Assembly (NCBI RefSeq): GCF_914767665.1
Contig: NC_059502.1
Coordinates: forward strand, 32,196,812 to 32,260,811
DNA length: 64,000 nucleotides
Origin: Harmonia axyridis
Lineage: Eukaryota > Arthropoda > Insecta > Coleoptera > Coccinellidae
Reading direction: 5' to 3'
The notes beneath the pieces were generated by a model. It did not search any database. It was not told the DNA's origin and was given only the letters and a program-made list of their open reading frames with translations. Both the position numbers and the translations under genes were made by a program. Below are positions 61,351 to 64,000 of the stretch, in pieces. Each line of letters starts with the position of its first letter. Positions within the stretch are counted from its first letter, which is position 1.

Positions 61351-62077
61351 GTTCAACATATAGGGAAGGGCAATTTTTTGTGATTCAAGCAAAATGTGTG
61401 AGTCATGACATACTTTTATTGAGAATCGAGAAAACGGGTATACGTGGAAATGCTTTCAACTGGATAAAAGACTATCTCAAAAACAGAAACATCTGAACAG
61501 AAGTAACAACAGAAATATGTAAAATCTGAATTGCGCGAAATTAAGACAGGGTTCAGTTTTGGGCCCGGTGCTGTTCATACTATATGTTAATGATATTCTG
61601 AATGATATCGACTGTGATTTATTCCTATATGCTGATGATGCCACTGTTGTTGTCCATGCGAAAACAAAAATCTACAGAGGAATTTAGGTAAAAATATGTG
61701 ATTGGTTCAAGATGAACTGACTGGATATAAATTTAGGTTAAATTGTTTATATGGTTTTTCATAATTATGATTGAAGTATAAACTTTAATCTAAATCTGGG
61801 AGAAATTGAGCTGAGTACAGTTAATCATATACGATTTCTAGGTATCAATGTTGATGAGAATCTCAATTGGAAACATCAATGTGAGAGTCTCGTTAAGAAA
61901 CTAAGTTCAATTTGCTTCCTATTCAGGAATCTAAAAGATGTCTTAATGATTAGACAAATGATCTCATTATATCATGCTCAAGTTTCATCTAGGCTTAGAT
62001 ATGGAGTGGTGTTCTGGGGTGCGTCGTCAGATGCCGACGATGTATTCATAGGTCAGAAGAGAGTGATCAGGTGTATG

Positions 62078-64000
62078 TAGGGTTGCCAGATGTATATGAG
62101 GAAAAAACCGGACAATTTTTATTTTTTATTAGTTCATATTACAAATTACAAAATATAAGAAAAAATTACGAAAAGCTTACAGTCTACTTCTTCATATACT
62201 TAGCATTTGATGAGACTGCTTTCAACAAAGATTTATTGCTTGTGATGGCATCCTTAAATTCCGTGCAACTAGCATTTATATTGAAATAAACACACAATTC
62301 ACTTTTTACAGTGTTGACGTCGAGACGATTTTTCTCGTCAGTCCATAGATTTCCCATAACGCTAAAGATTCGTTCCACAAAAGCGTTGGACACAGGAATA
62401 CTGCAGACAAACTGCACAATTTTCAGTAAATTTGGTGCATCTGCTTTTTTGAAAAAATTGCACCACATATTAATGGAATTGCCTTCAAGTGAAGGAAAAA
62501 CCCTTTGAAGGACAGTCAATTCTTCGTAAATATGTTCTGGAGGAGTTTGTTGTTTCCATGGCGAGATTGACCATAGTTCGAGCAGTTGGTCCAGCGTGGG
62601 TAACCTTCCGCACTCGATATCCAAATAACTAAAAATTTTATAATTCAGATTATCAAATTGGTACCACTTCTCTATATAATCTAGCGTTCTTTTGTAAATA
62701 TTTGTTGCGTTTTTGATGAATTCTTCCACTTCGTGATCTGAAAGATAGCCTTTTGTCAATGCCATATGCACTTTCATTCCGAAATATTTGTCACTTATTT
62801 TCTTTGAAATTGTGTCTCGAAATTTAACCATTATATTATGTAGATTGAATGCTGCTGTGGAATGTTTCTCTAACATCAGAATAATTTCTTGAAAGGAAGC
62901 CATAAAGTTATGAGTAAAATACAAATATAACTCATTATAAGTAGGATTAGCTTCTGTTGAAATTGCGTTTTCTTGGTCTGATAAAATGGCCCAAAGTGCT
63001 GCTGGACAATTATCAGAACCTTGTTCTAAGAAGTACCTTTTCAATGGCCCCCATGATGAGAGCATTCTATCAAGAGCTTTGAATAAACTGAGCCACCTTG
63101 TAGGAACGTGACGAATAACTTCTCTGTATTCGCTTTCGAAGTAATCAAAACACTGCTTCAACTCTTCTTGTTTTTTCGCGGAACAAGAGAACTCAACAGG
63201 CATTACTTTCAATGCATTTTTAGCGCAGTTGTGAAATATATGGTCATTGCAATGAGCAGCAATTATGTCGTTGTTTTCTTCGGATTTCAATTATTGTCTC
63301 CGAAATTTACAGAAGCGTTGTCCGCACCATATGCAGTCACTCTGCTCCATGTAAGATGTGATTTTTCAATAACTTCACATAAATGTTTTTTGATGGATAA
63401 TGAATCTTCGAAAGAATCTTCGTAAAAATCCAAGATTTTATGACAAATTCCGTTCTTTGGGGAAAAATATTGAATAGCTACTGGAAAGTATTTTCTATTT
63501 CCTCTATTTGAGGCATCAGTAGCGACGGAAAAGGGAACTTCATCCTTCAAATCTTTCTGCACCAGTTCCATTGAATATGGTAATAAAACTTGGTTGGCCA
63601 AAGCCGTACATTTAGTGCGTCCTCCTGTCATTTGCTTCACTATATTTGAATCGTTAATTATTTGTCTTAACACTTTAAACGAACAATCTTGGGCAACATA
63701 AGAAATATGATGCTTGATACTGTGGTAAACCGTAGTTAATTCGGCAATAGCTACTTTCTCACTTTGCGCGCTTCCTTTAGGTACAAAGAAGGACTTCAAT
63801 TACTGAGACATAGCTACAGCACTTTCACAATCTTTGAAGAAGAGTGATGGGTTAATGCTTTTGAGCCACAGTGAACTTACTTTTACAAACTTTGCAATAG
63901 GCTTTCGTATTGTCTTCTTCACATATATTTAACCAGGAAAAACGAGATTCCCAGTCAATATTATAGTGGCAAACTCTTCTCACTTTCTTAGGAGGAGTTG
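62078..64000 (-). mobile_element. hAT transposon, right end outside the window
   Basis: The left end is TAGGGTTGCCAGATG at 62078, a hAT-style terminus. The gene is on the minus strand and the element continues past 64000. It interrupts the LINE RT after RVIRCM. Confidence 0.8.
62184..63995 (-). pseudogene. hAT transposase (BED finger type), frameshifted
   Basis: Three minus-strand pieces. About 63995-63800 holds a BED-like finger (WESRFSWLN, CKVCKSKFTVAQKH) and then stops. 63799-63287 carries SVATDASNRGNRKYFP (first catalytic Asp) and TAYGADNASVNFGDNN (second Asp). 63290-62184 carries AAHCNDHIFHNC, VPTRWLSLFKALDRML, the RNase H insertion domain and the C-terminal dimerisation motif PVSNAFVERIFSVMGNLW. 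The break at 63287-63290 is a frameshift with loss of a few codons; another break lies near 63800. Few other lesions, so the copy is fairly young. Confidence 0.88.

Larger units (their letters stand above)
59440..62077 (+). pseudogene. Jockey-like LINE RT, interrupted by a hAT element
   Basis: Left piece: RSTNDAVYALLKCF (RT finger) ends at 59521. After the insertion 59522-61350 it continues as IRGNAFNWIKDYLKNRN, then GPVLFILYVNDI and LFLYADDATVVVHAK (RT active site). It goes on with IRFLGINVDENLNWKHQCES, YHAQVSSRLRYGVVFWGA and QKRVIRCM up to 62077, where a hAT element begins. Several stops and shifts. It represents most of an RT domain. Confidence 0.82.

Noticed and set aside
1..64000. CRISPR array, operon or prokaryotic genes
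   Set aside because: No spaced short repeats, no Shine-Dalgarno-led gene runs; introns and eukaryotic transposons throughout.

Overview
The window is AT-rich nuclear DNA from an animal, almost certainly an insect. Intron-split acid lipase genes with GT/AG splice sites sit in a sea of decayed transposable elements: Tc1/mariner, hAT, piggyBac, Harbinger-type MITEs, jockey/CR1-like and RTE-like LINEs, a tRNA-derived SINE and a Penelope-like element. The element mix and the tandem gut-type lipases suggest a beetle. That is an inference; no diagnostic marker gene is present.

Host genes. (1) Lipase 1, + strand, 161-8251: only the last three exons are in the window. (2) Lipase 2, + strand, 41330-50307: seven exons that join in frame to a 393-residue secreted acid lipase with Ser-Asp-His triad. 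The two share exon lengths (82 and 143 nt) and splice phases, so they are tandem duplicates about 33 kb apart. (3) A minus-strand first exon, 56484-56573, encodes a signal peptide and lies downstream of a good TATA/initiator pair; the rest of that gene was not found. No tRNA, rRNA or CRISPR array was seen.

Layout. 0-8.3 kb: lipase 1, with a GC-rich island (1.9-3.1 kb) in one intron and a broken Tc1-like element (6.1-7.4 kb) in the next. 8.3-13 kb: direct and inverted repeats, a Harbinger-type MITE and an RTE-like fragment. 14.6-17.1 kb: two 5'-truncated Penelope-like copies in inverted orientation, with a 14-bp target-site duplication and a hammerhead ribozyme motif in each. 17.6-24.5 kb: GGACAAA repeats, a LINE fragment, a piggyBac relic split by a TA-flanked MITE, hairpin repeats and a composite of two inverted MITEs. 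25-31 kb: two LINE relics, one with ORF1, endonuclease and reverse transcriptase, hit by a SINE. 31.5-40 kb: fold-back repeats and hairpins sharing the core TTTTAGACATCTTA. 41-50 kb: lipase 2, whose introns hold an RTE-like fragment, a Tc1 end and a 1.3-kb fold-back element. 50.7-58.6 kb: MITEs, a mariner relic, a deleted Tc1 and the signal-peptide exon. 59.4-64 kb: a LINE hit by a non-autonomous hAT (itself hit by an IS630-type element) and by a larger hAT with a transposase gene running off the right edge.

No operon-like system exists. The host biology visible is extracellular or lysosomal lipid digestion; everything else is transposon history. The least ordinary signals are the ribozyme-bearing inverted Penelope pair, the intronic fold-back element with a flipped internal segment, and the repeated hairpin family around 36-40 kb.
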